Positions 1 to 9,360 of a DNA stretch of 64,000 bases are shown here, piece by piece. This stretch comes from Marinobacter koreensis (lineage in GTDB: Bacteria > Pseudomonadota > Gammaproteobacteria > Pseudomonadales > Oleiphilaceae): assembly GCF_023156285.1 (NCBI RefSeq), contig NZ_JAKZAJ010000003.1, forward strand, positions 558,001 to 622,000. The letters are read 5' to 3'. The notes under the pieces were generated by a model, which was not told the DNA's origin, made no database searches, and saw only the letters and a list, made by a program, of their open reading frames with translations. Position 1 is the stretch's first letter. Each line of letters opens with the position of its first letter. Made by a program: the position numbers and the translations under genes.

Positions 1-1
1 T

Positions 2-1204
2 TCAGACAGCCAGGGGCCCGGAACTGTTGCGATTGAGTTCGTACCGGTCAAGAGCCGCCGCCATGCGTTCCCGCCCGAGCTGGATGAGCTCCGGCGCCTT
101 GTGGTAGTCGTAGCTGCGACAGGCATTTTTAGGCACATTTACCAGCAGATCCGGCGGATAGCCTGCGATCTTGTACTGCACCAGCGCACTTTGCATCGTT
201 TCGATCGTCAGGTTCATGACGTCGAACTTGCCGATCCCCAATTTGTCCCAGTCGATGGTTTCGTGCTCCTCTGCATGCCCCTTGTCTCCGCCGGGGTGTG
301 CCGAGTGCTTTTTATCCTCTTTCTTCCGGACTTCCCTGCTGAGCTTTGTTTCCGGGCTGTCTTCATGCTGGGCCCTCCGGGAGGCGAGCGACTTGACGGT
401 GTCCCAGTCAAACCAGCGAGAGGCCTTCTCCCGGATGGTATGGACCCATTCTTCCATATCGGCGTTTTCGTCCTCCTCAACGAAAGCAGCATCCGGAATC
501 CGCCGCCGCTGGTCATCTTCGCCACTGAGGTTGACCGCCACAATCATGTCCGCGTGAGCCGAAATGGTTGGGATAATGGGGAGCGGGTTGAGCAGCGCGC
601 CATCGACCAGCACTCGACCGTTCAAAACCAGGGGCGTAACCACGCTGGGAATCGCAACTGATGCCCGAATGGCCTGATCGAGCGGTCCTTCCTGGAACCA
701 GACTTCCTTGTGGGCCAGAAGATCAGTGGCGACCGAGGTGTAAGCCAGCGGCAGATCCTCGATTCGGGTATCGCCCAGCATGTCGCGAACCACGGCAAAG
801 ATCTTCTCGCCCCGGATCGCGCCCACCGAATTGAAGGTCACATCCAGCAATTTGAGGACATCGAATTGTCCCAGGCCGGTCACCCAGTCTTTATAGGCCT
901 GCATTTTTCCGGCCGCGAACATGCCACCAATCAGGGCCCCCATTGAGCAGCCGGAGATCGCGACGATTTCATAGCCTCGTTCAACCAGCATTTCGATGGC
1001 ACCGATATGGGCATAGCCACGGGCACCGCCGCTACCGAGGGTCAATGCCACGGTTCGCCGCCTCGCCGGCCGCTTTCCCTCATCCTGCGAGGAAGCGACG
1101 GCAGAGACGTCCGATGTCTGCATGACTTTGGAAAGATTACTGTCTTGATCGGAAGAAGAAACCTTTTCGTTCCGGGGCTCTTGCTCTTCCTTGTCCCTGG
1201 CCAT
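2..1204 (-). CDS. Patatin-like phospholipase (RssA/NTE type)
   Basis: A 400-residue patatin-family lipid acyl hydrolase, probably cytoplasmic or membrane-associated. The sequence shows the glycine-rich oxyanion loop GSGGARG at residues 57-63, the nucleophile elbow GCSMG with Ser87, and the catalytic Asp in VDGA at residue 201, so the Ser-Asp dyad is intact. The first 50 residues are polar and low in complexity and precede the catalytic domain. A charged Lys/Glu/His-rich insert lies around residues 270-310. There is no signal peptide. It ends the minus-strand run and starts 3 bases after the DUF4892 gene stops, so the two are probably cotranscribed. The family assignment is firm; the substrate is unknown. 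Confidence 0.9.
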   Translation of the reverse strand: MARDKEEQEPRNEKVSSSDQDSNLSKVMQTSDVSAVASSQDEGKRPARRRTVALTLGSGGARGYAHIGAIEMLVERGYEIVAISGCSMGALIGGMFAAGKMQAYKDWVTGLGQFDVLKLLDVTFNSVGAIRGEKIFAVVRDMLGDTRIEDLPLAYTSVATDLLAHKEVWFQEGPLDQAIRASVAIPSVVTPLVLNGRVLVDGALLNPLPIIPTISAHADMIVAVNLSGEDDQRRRIPDAAFVEEDENADMEEWVHTIREKASRWFDWDTVKSLASRRAQHEDSPETKLSREVRKKEDKKHSAHPGGDKGHAEEHETIDWDKLGIGKFDVMNLTIETMQSALVQYKIAGYPPDLLVNVPKNACRSYDYHKAPELIQLGRERMAAALDRYELNRNSSGPLAV

Positions 1205-1207
1205 AGT

Positions 1208-2119
1208 TCACCTCGTAATGACGGAGATTTCGACCCGATTCCCCTGACGTTCCGGATCATCAATCGGGATCGTCGGGCCGACCACAAGCAGCCTTTGCTG
1301 ATCCCGCCCGACACCGATCCGTGCCAACACGTCGGATAATGTCTCAGTGGCCGCCCGGGCACGCTCAATAGACTGGTCCAGGGTTTCATCGTCCTGCAGC
1401 GTCGAATAGCCCACTAACACCACGATCGCGCCCTTGTTTCCAGCCTGCTCGCGGATCTGTTGGCGGTCCGTGGACTGCCAGTCGAACTGATAGGTCACGC
1501 CGCCCTGCCAGGGCACAATGAGAGGCCCGGACACACGGTCTGACCCGGCGTCGAAGCCCGGCACCACCGCGCCATTCCCGACTTTCAGATGTTCCACCCA
1601 GACGTACTTTCGGAGGTTGCCCCGGGTTACCGTATAAACCAGCGTCAGCCATCGGGTGCCGTCCGGTTCCAGCGTTCCCGCGGCGAGATAGCTCTGTTCC
1701 GAATCCCGCCCGTTCAAGGTCGCCTGATCAAAGATACGATTGGCCCAGACCACGCTGCGACCACAGGACACCCCCGAACACTCGAACAGGATTTTCGCGC
1801 CCTGTTGCTGAAGCAGCGCAAGGTAATGATCCCGTGCCTGCTCGCGATTCACATCCCGGGGCAACTGGTACATCCTACCCTCTCCGGTGACAGGCAGACG
1901 AACCATCGTCTCGGCACGAACCTCGTCATTGACTTCGCGGACCGGACTGAGCAACACCAGATGGCCGCTGGAGCGCAGTTCCACCTGAACCTCCGGTGTC
2001 AACTGACGAAAAGCCTCCGGAAATGCCGCCAGCTCTGATGCCAGGCTGTTCAGAGGAAACAGGAGCACGGCTCCGACGAGGAGGACCAGTTTTCCGAGCA
2101 ACGAGTGCCATTTATTCAT
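1208..2119 (-). CDS. DUF4892 / OmpA-like exported protein
   Basis: About 303 residues. The reading frame is open further upstream, but I choose the ATG at 2119 because it begins a clear signal peptide (MNKWHSLLGKLVLLVGAVLL followed by a small-residue cleavage region) and because it overlaps the end of the hydrolase gene by 8 bases, as expected in an operon. The C-terminal part (last ~80 residues, with LLVVGPTIPIDD and GNRVEISV) resembles the OmpA-type peptidoglycan-binding fold, and the central part matches what I recall of DUF4892. Probably periplasmic or outer-membrane associated. The role is unknown; the neighbours (a hydrolase and a patatin) only suggest envelope or lipid work. Confidence 0.75.
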   Translation of the reverse strand: MNKWHSLLGKLVLLVGAVLLFPLNSLASELAAFPEAFRQLTPEVQVELRSSGHLVLLSPVREVNDEVRAETMVRLPVTGEGRMYQLPRDVNREQARDHYLALLQQQGAKILFECSGVSCGRSVVWANRIFDQATLNGRDSEQSYLAAGTLEPDGTRWLTLVYTVTRGNLRKYVWVEHLKVGNGAVVPGFDAGSDRVSGPLIVPWQGGVTYQFDWQSTDRQQIREQAGNKGAIVVLVGYSTLQDDETLDQSIERARAATETLSDVLARIGVGRDQQRLLVVGPTIPIDDPERQGNRVEISVITR

Positions 2120-3032
2120 CAGACAGAAAGGCTCCCACGGCTTCTTCGACGGCGTGGGTTTCACCATCGAGGTGGCAATGGTGGCCCCCCGGCACATCGA
2201 CCGTGTCCAGATGGCTGATTCGTGAGGCACGATCCTCGAGCCCCTTTCGATAAGACAACAGCCCTTTGTCCGCGCGCACGAACAGGGTTGGCGTTTCAAT
2301 AGCTTCAAGGGTGGCCAGAACCTGCTCCTCGCACATCATCAGCGGCGAGGGATGGCGCAGCCGAGGATCAGTCCGCCACACATAGCCTCCATCCACCGGT
2401 TCCATGTTGCGGGGCACCAGTGTTAACGCTGCTTCGTGGCTTAACGGACTGACCCCACCCTCCCGGGCGCGGGCAGCGGTGGCAAGGTCCGGATAAACGA
2501 CAGATTTACCGGAGCCGTTGAGACGCTTCTTGATGGATCGGCGCAACTGCGGCACCGTCTCGGACACCGGTCGGCTGATCGCTCCTATGCTGTCGATCAT
2601 CACCAGGCGACGGACGTTTTCCGGGAAAGCTGCAGCATAAAGACCGCAAACAATGCCTCCCAGCGAATGGCCCACCAGATCAACCGGTGCCGTCCCCTGT
2701 TCACTGAAATAGCGATCGATGACTTCGGCCAGATCCGCGACATAGTCCATTAGCAGATAGGACTGCCCCGCCGGTCGATGCCCGGATTTCCCGTGACCGG
2801 CCATGTCGATGGCATGCACATCCGACAATTCCGCCAGCGTCGGGCCCAGCTTTTCGAACGTCAGGCTGTTATCGAGCCAGCCGTGGAGAAGCAGCGTGGG
2901 AGGAGTCTTGGAAGCGCAGCCGGGGCACGACCAGGAGAGGCCGGCGAGATCGATGTTATTGAGAGACCAGGTTCTTTCCGAGCATTGACTCACCCCGGAT
3001 CGGGTCCGGTCACAGACGGACGCATCATTCAT
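2112..3032 (-). CDS. Alpha/beta hydrolase
   Basis: A 306-residue alpha/beta-hydrolase-fold protein. LLLHGWLDN around residues 47-55 is the oxyanion-hole HG motif. GHSLGG at 121-126 is the nucleophile elbow with Ser123. The late PGGHHCHLDGE segment supplies the catalytic His. No signal peptide is visible, so it is probably cytoplasmic. It resembles the broad MhpC/serine-hydrolase-like group; no specific substrate can be read from the sequence. The first ~30 residues are not conserved-looking and an internal start is possible. It heads the run hydrolase, DUF4892, patatin. Confidence 0.85.
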   Translation of the reverse strand: MNDASVCDRTRSGVSQCSERTWSLNNIDLAGLSWSCPGCASKTPPTLLLHGWLDNSLTFEKLGPTLAELSDVHAIDMAGHGKSGHRPAGQSYLLMDYVADLAEVIDRYFSEQGTAPVDLVGHSLGGIVCGLYAAAFPENVRRLVMIDSIGAISRPVSETVPQLRRSIKKRLNGSGKSVVYPDLATAARAREGGVSPLSHEAALTLVPRNMEPVDGGYVWRTDPRLRHPSPLMMCEEQVLATLEAIETPTLFVRADKGLLSYRKGLEDRASRISHLDTVDVPGGHHCHLDGETHAVEEAVGAFLSDE

Positions 3033-3045
3033 GACAACGGAAGCC

Positions 3046-3396
3046 TCACATGGTGTGAGTCGGACGGTCGGAACTCAGCGAGCCGGCCAGATAGGATTCG
3101 ATCTTTGTGCGTGCGGTTTCGTCGTCGCCATTGAACTGGACGCCAATGCCGGCCGCCCGGTTGCCCTGGGCGCCTTTGGGGGTAATCCAGATGACCTTGC
3201 CCGCAACCGGAATCTTCTCGGGTTCGTCCATGAGGTTCAGCAACAGGAACACTTCGTCACCCAGCTGATACTGTTTCTGGGTAGGAATAAACAATCCACC
3301 CTGACGGATGTAGGGCATATACGCCGCGTAGAGAACCGCCTTGTCTTTGATCGTCAGGGTAAGAATACCACTGCGCGCGCCAAATCCTGGGCCCAT
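3046..3396 (-). CDS. pilZ: Type IV pilus protein PilZ
   Basis: A small single-domain PilZ protein of about 116 residues. The stretch IKDKAVLYAAYMPYI, GGLFIPT and LNLMDEPEKIPV closely match my memory of Pseudomonas PilZ (PA2960), which is needed for type IV pilus assembly and interacts with the FimX/PilB system. Classical c-di-GMP-binding RxxxR and D/NxSxxG signatures are absent, as in that orthologue. I take the ATG at 3396, with an AAAGG-like ribosome site 8 bases upstream; a GTG three codons earlier is possible. It lies downstream of holB in the same direction, the usual pairing in pseudomonads. Confidence 0.92.
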   Translation of the reverse strand: MGPGFGARSGILTLTIKDKAVLYAAYMPYIRQGGLFIPTQKQYQLGDEVFLLLNLMDEPEKIPVAGKVIWITPKGAQGNRAAGIGVQFNGDDETARTKIESYLAGSLSSDRPTHTM

Positions 3397-3516
3397 AACT
3401 GACACCTTTCACTGTGTTATCAGATCACTTGTCAAAAAGGGAGTAAAAAATTCCCTGACATTCCGAAATCATAGCAGCTAACGCGCCGGAACGCGTAGCC
3501 TTACCGGGGCAGACGC

Positions 3517-4545
3517 CTAACTGGCCCGCTTTCCGGGCATCATTGAACGCCAGGCCAGCAGGATTCTGGTCGCTTCCAGCTCCGGATTGGCGTTATAGAC
3601 CCCGGCTGCACGACTCTCACGAATGTTGTCCAGGAGCTCGTGGGCCTTCCACGCCGGATTATGTCGGGCCAGAAATGACAGCATGTCCGCTGCTTCCGAG
3701 TCAGAGGGTTGTCCGCCCGCCGCGACCCGGGCCAGGTCCGCCGCCCACCCCTCAAGCAGGAACAGGGCGTCGTCCAGACCCAGCGCCTTGAAGGCCTTGG
3801 CAGCCTCGGCAACCGTCCCGCGCCCTTTCATGTATTGCCGAAAGGCCTCGAACGCGGCATCGCGGAGATCGAGAAAATCGCCGGAGACATACTCCGCCGC
3901 CAGCCTCGGTGCATTACCGGCCAGCATCAATGCCTTGGAAAGGACCTCCCCGGGATACACCTGATCCGGGTCCCTTTGTGCCAGGGTACGGGCCAGCCAG
4001 TCCTCGGCCTGCGGCTTTGGCGGCACGGGAATATTGAGCGCCTGACAACGGGAGCGGATGGTCGGCAGCAACGGCCGGCCGCTTTCCTGAAGAAGCAGAA
4101 GCGTGACGTCCGGAAGCGGTTCCTCCAGCGTTTTCAATAACGCGTTGGCGGCATTGATATTGAGCTGGTCAGCCCGATCAATAATCGCCACCTTATGGTG
4201 CGCAACCTGGGGCGAGGCAACGGCAAACGCGGACAGTGCGCGAACCTGGTCCACCTTGACCATCCGGGATTTTTCCGGTGCATAGACACGGACATCCGGG
4301 TGACTATCGGCCGCCAGCAGTTCACACTGCTTGCAGCGCCCACAGGCCACAGGCCGACCGGAATCGCCCCCGGTTGGCGAATCACAGAGCAGCAACTCCG
4401 CCACCGCCTCCGCCCACGCGCGCTTTCCGACGCCACGCTCGCCGTTGACGATCAGCGCGTGCGGCAAACGGTTCTCCGCGAAGCCGGCCTGAACCCGGTC
4501 CCAGGCCTGCTGGAGCCAGGGCATGTCTCTGGAAATATCAGTCAC
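3517..4545 (-). CDS. holB: DNA polymerase III subunit delta'
   Basis: A 342-residue clamp-loader delta' subunit. The N-terminal AAA+ module has the P-loop-like GERGVGKRAW. A zinc module follows, with one Cys in LLLCDSP and three in CGRCKQC. Next come the DRADQLN and NALLKTLEEP segments typical of HolB/DnaX, and an all-alpha C-terminal collar domain. It starts with GTG and its start overlaps the stop of the upstream transglutaminase gene (GTGA), which indicates translational coupling. In pseudomonads holB is usually preceded by tmk (thymidylate kinase). Here that position is taken by the TgpA-like gene, and no tmk is present in the window. Confidence 0.95.
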   Translation of the reverse strand: MTDISRDMPWLQQAWDRVQAGFAENRLPHALIVNGERGVGKRAWAEAVAELLLCDSPTGGDSGRPVACGRCKQCELLAADSHPDVRVYAPEKSRMVKVDQVRALSAFAVASPQVAHHKVAIIDRADQLNINAANALLKTLEEPLPDVTLLLLQESGRPLLPTIRSRCQALNIPVPPKPQAEDWLARTLAQRDPDQVYPGEVLSKALMLAGNAPRLAAEYVSGDFLDLRDAAFEAFRQYMKGRGTVAEAAKAFKALGLDDALFLLEGWAADLARVAAGGQPSDSEAADMLSFLARHNPAWKAHELLDNIRESRAAGVYNANPELEATRILLAWRSMMPGKRAS

Positions 4546-6599
4546 GATGTACGTTGGCTTCCTTGTTCCGGCCGCCGTAGCTGCCGTTTCATTACCGCGT
4601 TTAAACGGCGTAACCGCCGCAGTGCCTGAAGGTCCTCATCGGACGCCGGGTTATAGTAATGGTTGTTCACCATGCGGGCAAAATGTCTGGCGGTGCTTGC
4701 AATCGATGGCTGCACCCGGGCCAGACGCTCAGCCAGGGTATCCGGAGTTTCACCCTGGCGGACCGGCACGCCCGCCCGTTCGCAGGTCTGGTGCCACGCA
4801 CGGATGACTCGCTGGTAGGCATCACGTCGCTCGCCGCGCCTCAGTTGCAGCGCCGAGAACAGCCCGGCCACAAGCAAGGCTGCGCCAACGATGCCGGCCG
4901 TCAGGTACCCCAGTTCCCGCAGGCCCAGCCCGCCGGAAAGGCGCGACATGAGATCCATCTGGCTCTGCCCCTGATACCCGACAACCCAACGCTGCCACTC
5001 GTAGTTGATGCGATCCAGCTGTAACGTCGCCCATTGCACAATGGCCAGATCCCGGTATTTCTGGGCGGACAATACCTCCCCCTCAAGGAAGGAGCCCTCA
5101 TCGGCAACGGCATCGCGGAGACCCGACTCGACCCGCGCGGGCGAGATTGCCGCTGTAGGATCAATCCGTACCCAGCCCCGTTGCGGCAGCCATGCCTCGA
5201 CCCAGGCATGGGCATCGTATTGCCTCACAATCAGATAATCGCCACCGGCTCCCGGTTCCCCGCCCTGGTAGCCCACTACGATTCTTGACGGAATACCGGC
5301 AGCCCGGAGGACAAAGGTCGTCGCACCGGCATAATGGGCACAGAATCCGCGCTTCTCATCGAACAGGAGCGCATCAATGCCATCGTCCGGCATTTTTGGC
5401 GGTCGCAATGTGTAGAAATAGGGCTGGGTTCGGAAACGCTCCAGCAAATGACCAATCACCTGAGGGTCTGAATAGTCCCGCGCAAGAGTGCGACCGAGCT
5501 CCCGGGCCCTGGGATTTCCCATGGCGGGGAGCTGAAGATAACGACGGCGTTGATCACTGGCTAACGCGAGCCCGGTTCCGGTTTGACCTTCCGACAGGCT
5601 GAGCCTATACCGAACCGGACTGTCCGCGGGCCTGCGGAACCGGAACAGGTCCTCCTCTTCTTCATAAACGTTATCGGAGGCAGGCGATGAGCCTTTCAAC
5701 GCAAACGCCCACCGCTGGTCCGTCGGCTCCATCAGAACATCGTACTCGTTGGCCGCCAGCGGTCCCACGCCACCATCGACGGCCACTCGCCCCGGAGCCT
5801 GGAAGGGTTCCTCCCGGCTCTGTCGCCAGGTCTCCCCGTCCAGTCGATCAAGCACAAGCCCACGCCAATAGCGGTCACGGTAAGGGGGTATCGTGCCACC
5901 GAACGTTACCCGGAAAGCCCGTTCGCTGCTCTGCGCCAATCCGGAAATATCCCCCGGTTTCATGGTGTCGGTGATACCGGTACGTGCTTCTCCTGAAACC
6001 AGCGGTACACTCCACAAGGGTGACATGCGGGGAAAGAAGATAAACAGCAACACCACCACCGGCAGGGTTTTAAGAAGCAGCCCGCCCAGCCGTCGCCACC
6101 CCGAGGGGAAGCCGCCGGGAAGATCCGGCGCATTCAGGGACTGAAGTCCGATGAGCAACAGTGCCACCCCGGCAATATTGGTGATGGCCCAGAGTATGTC
6201 CTGCCGAAAAAGGAAGTTGACCGCAGCCAGGTAGGCAAGGATGAAAAACAGCACGTAAAAGTCCCGCGGTGCGCGGGTTTCCAACCATTTGAGCGCAACG
6301 GCGAGGACAAAGAACGAGGCCGCCGTGTCGACGGTGAAACGGGCCTTGACCGTGGCAATGTAGACCCCGATCAGCAGTAGCATTGTCAGCGTCCGCGTCC
6401 ACCGTCCGGGGAGGCGTACCCGGCCAGTCTGCGCGAACCACCGCCATGCGGCCAGTATGCCACAGGCACTGATGAGCCACAGCGGCAACCGGTCCCACTG
6501 CGGCAGCAGAAGAACGGCGAATCCGGCGATCAACCACAGTAACGCGCCGGTCGGCACATCGCCCCGGGCCTTCCCTGCCGCCATTCCACTAGCGCTCAC
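4542..6599 (-). CDS. TgpA-like membrane transglutaminase (DUF3488)
   Basis: A 685-residue membrane protein. The N-terminal ~195 residues contain several hydrophobic spans (DUF3488 region). A periplasmic transglutaminase-like domain follows, with the Cys-His-Asp triad in order: Cys420 in RGFCAHY, His464 in DAHAWVE and Asp480 in VRIDPTA. A further transmembrane span lies near residue 565, and a cytoplasmic DUF4129-type tail follows. It matches Pseudomonas TgpA, which I recall as essential for viability. It overlaps the DUF58 gene upstream and holB downstream by 4 bases each. The DUF58-TgpA pair is a standard arrangement; the MoxR ATPase that normally precedes it is not adjacent here. Confidence 0.9.
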   Translation of the reverse strand: MSASGMAAGKARGDVPTGALLWLIAGFAVLLLPQWDRLPLWLISACGILAAWRWFAQTGRVRLPGRWTRTLTMLLLIGVYIATVKARFTVDTAASFFVLAVALKWLETRAPRDFYVLFFILAYLAAVNFLFRQDILWAITNIAGVALLLIGLQSLNAPDLPGGFPSGWRRLGGLLLKTLPVVVLLFIFFPRMSPLWSVPLVSGEARTGITDTMKPGDISGLAQSSERAFRVTFGGTIPPYRDRYWRGLVLDRLDGETWRQSREEPFQAPGRVAVDGGVGPLAANEYDVLMEPTDQRWAFALKGSSPASDNVYEEEEDLFRFRRPADSPVRYRLSLSEGQTGTGLALASDQRRRYLQLPAMGNPRARELGRTLARDYSDPQVIGHLLERFRTQPYFYTLRPPKMPDDGIDALLFDEKRGFCAHYAGATTFVLRAAGIPSRIVVGYQGGEPGAGGDYLIVRQYDAHAWVEAWLPQRGWVRIDPTAAISPARVESGLRDAVADEGSFLEGEVLSAQKYRDLAIVQWATLQLDRINYEWQRWVVGYQGQSQMDLMSRLSGGLGLRELGYLTAGIVGAALLVAGLFSALQLRRGERRDAYQRVIRAWHQTCERAGVPVRQGETPDTLAERLARVQPSIASTARHFARMVNNHYYNPASDEDLQALRRLRRLNAVMKRQLRRPEQGSQRTS

Positions 6600-7639
6600 G
6601 CGGCACCTCCCACATGAACATCAGGGGCCGTTTGGGAATCCGACACTTCCCGGTCGCGGGTGCCATGCGGCCAGCGAATGGCATCCCTAGGGGGCTTCTG
6701 CCCCCACACAGCCAGTGCCCGGAGACAACGTTGGGTGTGCGTGGCCCCGGTATCCGGCTCGATTACCTGGCCCGGCAGCCTGAGACCAAACGGCGCCTGC
6801 TGTTTCGACCGGTCCTGAACCAGTGAAGACAGATAGCTGAGCCGCAGTTCGGCATCCACACCGGGGTAATGATTGAAATCCAGCCAATGCGGCTGTCCCT
6901 GGTCGCCCTGCCAGTCCGCCACCACCATCTGCCCGCTGCGGGCAAAGCGTTTCCATAGCACCCTCTGACTGAGATCTCCCTCACGCCAGGGGCGGAGATC
7001 GGCATGGTCCTGCCCCGGAGCAGACTGTGCAGCGTTTTCATCGTCTCCCTCTCCCATCATTAGCTGGGCCTCGGGAGCCTTGAGGGGCGCCGGAAATACA
7101 ATCGCGGCCGTTGCCGGACGAAGCCAGGACCAGGCCTTGAGCAGGCCGAAGGGAAAGCGGGTTTCGATAAGGACGCGTTCCGGTCTCAGATACCCGCGTG
7201 AACTCGATGGCACGAAGAGCGCCACATCCACGGACTGATCCGGCAGCACATGAATAGGGGGCAGCACTTCGCCATCGCACGACAAACGGATCGCAACCGC
7301 CCCACGCTTGCTGGCCGTTGCTCTGAAATGAAACGGCACCGACTGACCGGCAAAATCCTCCCCCGTACGAAGAAGGGTCAGTTTCAATCCCGACAGGTTG
7401 TTGTGGGTTTGGTGCATGGCGCCAACAAAGACCGCCCCCAGCAGAAAAGTCATCAGGTAGATCAGGCTGTTCTGATAGTTGATGCCCGTCACCAGCATGA
7501 TCAACAGCAGGATACCGAAGACCACACCCGCGCCGGTGGGAAGAATGAAGATCGTTTTCTGAGTGAACAATCGACTGTCTGATCGCGGCAGCCGGCGGTT
7601 CACCCAGGCTCGCCACCGATGCCGAAATGTTTTGAGCAT
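6596..7639 (-). CDS. DUF58 domain membrane protein
   Basis: A 347-residue protein with two closely spaced N-terminal transmembrane segments (residues ~28-75) followed by a DUF58 domain. The signature ADLRPWREGDLSQRVLWKRF is present around residue 210. DUF58 proteins are usually encoded between a MoxR AAA+ ATPase and a transglutaminase and are thought to act in MoxR-assisted assembly of envelope proteins. Here it is first in the run and overlaps the TgpA-like gene by 4 bases. No moxR lies directly upstream: the next gene is divergent. The biochemical role is not established. Confidence 0.88.
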   Translation of the reverse strand: MLKTFRHRWRAWVNRRLPRSDSRLFTQKTIFILPTGAGVVFGILLLIMLVTGINYQNSLIYLMTFLLGAVFVGAMHQTHNNLSGLKLTLLRTGEDFAGQSVPFHFRATASKRGAVAIRLSCDGEVLPPIHVLPDQSVDVALFVPSSSRGYLRPERVLIETRFPFGLLKAWSWLRPATAAIVFPAPLKAPEAQLMMGEGDDENAAQSAPGQDHADLRPWREGDLSQRVLWKRFARSGQMVVADWQGDQGQPHWLDFNHYPGVDAELRLSYLSSLVQDRSKQQAPFGLRLPGQVIEPDTGATHTQRCLRALAVWGQKPPRDAIRWPHGTRDREVSDSQTAPDVHVGGAA

Positions 7640-7816
7640 GTTTTATGTCCTGACCTGCCACAGCAACCTCTGGCGCCGACTATACCAAGGCGCCTGCTGC
7701 TTTCGACAAACATACCGGAAATTGAAAGAGATTGATCACAATCCCGACCGGATCTGGTTGAAAAACATCCCCGGACACCAAATACTGGCCTGTGGAACCC
7801 ATAACGAGGCCCTGCT

Positions 7817-8434
7817 ATGAAAGGCAAAACCGCCCTGGCCGTCGCCATCGCCGGTCTGTCCGCCAGCCTCACGGCCCAGGCGGGCGTTGAAACAATGACA
7901 TCGGATGAAATGGTCGACACTTACGTCAAGGATTCCGCCGTTATTGTCGTTCCCCGGGAGAAACGGAAAAGCGAAGCGGACAGGAAGAAGATCATCCGCT
8001 CACTGACCATCTCGCCGGGTGAACCCGTGGTAACAGAGGCCGAAGAGGAAGCCTATCGGGAAGCGCTTCAGCGCTATATGGAAGAAGGCAAAACCGATGC
8101 GCTGGACAATGCCCAGGAAGAATTCCTGCGCCGGGCGCTGCTCCTGCCAACCGGAGAAATCGCACAGGCCCAGCCGCCTGCGGACTTCACGCCGAACATT
8201 CCACCGCTGATCTTTGGTCAACAGGCGCAGATTCCCGAAGAGCCATTCACCCAGACCTTCCTCAACGATCAGCTGGGCATTGGTTTTGACGGGCAGAACG
8301 TGAACTTCTCGATCGGCAATCCGCCCGGTATCGACCAGATCCGGATTCCCCAGGCGATCAACGAAGGGCCGATCAGCCTGACTCCCCGCCCGGGTGGCGG
8401 CTTTGATCTGTCGATTGCGGTTCCGGATCAGTAG
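7817..8434 (+). CDS. Exported protein of unknown function
   Basis: A 205-residue protein with a clear signal peptide (MKGKTALAVAIAGLSASLTAQA, cleavage expected after AQA). The mature part has a charged, probably helical region (residues ~45-115) and then a Pro/Ile-rich, low-charge C-terminal half with repeated IPxxI-like segments. I do not recognise a family. An ACGAGG ribosome site precedes the ATG. Its last 7 bases overlap the end of the convergent DUF6160 gene. Being next to two DUF6160 genes and another exported protein, it may belong to a surface or pilus-related set, but this is only context. Confidence 0.8.
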   Translation: MKGKTALAVAIAGLSASLTAQAGVETMTSDEMVDTYVKDSAVIVVPREKRKSEADRKKIIRSLTISPGEPVVTEAEEEAYREALQRYMEEGKTDALDNAQEEFLRRALLLPTGEIAQAQPPADFTPNIPPLIFGQQAQIPEEPFTQTFLNDQLGIGFDGQNVNFSIGNPPGIDQIRIPQAINEGPISLTPRPGGGFDLSIAVPDQ

Positions 8435-9336
8435 GGATTAAAGCGAATGGTTGTGTCGCTGACTCTCAGATTATCGAGTGTCGCGGCACCCAGGTCGACG
8501 CCACCAACCCCCATGCTCCCGACATTGACATCGGCTGCCATGGCATTGACTCGGATAGTTCGCAGGTCACTGGTTGATGCCCCGTTATTAACTTGCTCAG
8601 TCCCGACACTTGTGCTCATCACCGCGAAACCATTCTCGGCGCCGCTCACGGCCGTACTGACTTCCGATGACGTCATCCCTTCTGCACTGCCAAAGAAATC
8701 CGTCAACGCCTGCGAGCCGAGCAGAATACCGCCACTTTCAGTACCGGTAATCTGAAGGTTTCCAACGGACAGCCCGCCGGAATTCGAGATCAGGTCAAGA
8801 TCGTCCAGCGTAAAAACCGCCAGACTATATTGCTTGGGGTTTTGACTGACAGCCGTGTCCGTCTGGATCCGGAAATCGGCGGACAACAATGTGCCCCAGG
8901 CTTCCAGGCCGTCCGCAAAACGGGTCGTCTGCCCGGAAGCAGAAACCAGATCGATCGCACCCGTGGACATACCCCAGTCGATGGTGCCGGCTGCGCTCAG
9001 TGGACGAAAGCCAATATTCAACGCCCCGGCCTGAGAAATATCGAAGGCAATGGTCAGATCGTCCAGCCGCTGCCCCAGCCCAAGGCTCTGGCCCGAGGTC
9101 GTCAAACCGGCACCGCCAAAGTTGAGATTACTTACCTTTGCCTGGCCACTGTCTTCAAAGGTCATTCCTCCCATCGAGATCTGGGAAGAAAGGTCTATTG
9201 AGAGTCCGGTACCACCGGTCACGCCTGAAAGATCATTGTCGGACACTGGTTTGAGTTCAGCGAAGGATTGACCGGCACAGAGCGATAAGACAACGCCCGC
9301 CATTGCCAGGTAATGCTTCTGAGTTGCCTTGCCCAT
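8428..9336 (-). CDS. DUF6160 family exported protein (paralogue 1)
   Basis: A 302-residue exported protein. It has a signal peptide ending near SFA, then the family hallmark LKPVSDNDLSGVTGGTGLSI, in which a short 'D-x-x-L-S-x-V-T-G' segment follows directly after cleavage. The rest is Gly/Ser/Thr/Asp-rich and beta-strand-like, with almost no Cys or Lys, as in secreted or surface repeat-like proteins. It resembles the DUF6160 family, sometimes annotated as a putative pilus-system protein. The neighbouring gene at 9430-10440 is a paralogue with the same N-terminal pattern. A terminator lies between them, so they may be transcribed separately. Function unknown. Confidence 0.78.
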   Translation of the reverse strand: MGKATQKHYLAMAGVVLSLCAGQSFAELKPVSDNDLSGVTGGTGLSIDLSSQISMGGMTFEDSGQAKVSNLNFGGAGLTTSGQSLGLGQRLDDLTIAFDISQAGALNIGFRPLSAAGTIDWGMSTGAIDLVSASGQTTRFADGLEAWGTLLSADFRIQTDTAVSQNPKQYSLAVFTLDDLDLISNSGGLSVGNLQITGTESGGILLGSQALTDFFGSAEGMTSSEVSTAVSGAENGFAVMSTSVGTEQVNNGASTSDLRTIRVNAMAADVNVGSMGVGGVDLGAATLDNLRVSDTTIRFNPY

Positions 9337-9360
9337 GGTGTCATCCTCGCTCTTCGCCTG

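Noticed and set aside
7728..7742. ANR/FNR-like TTGAT-N4-ATC motif upstream of the exported protein gene at 7817
   Set aside because: Only 8 of 10 positions match and no promoter spacing supports it.
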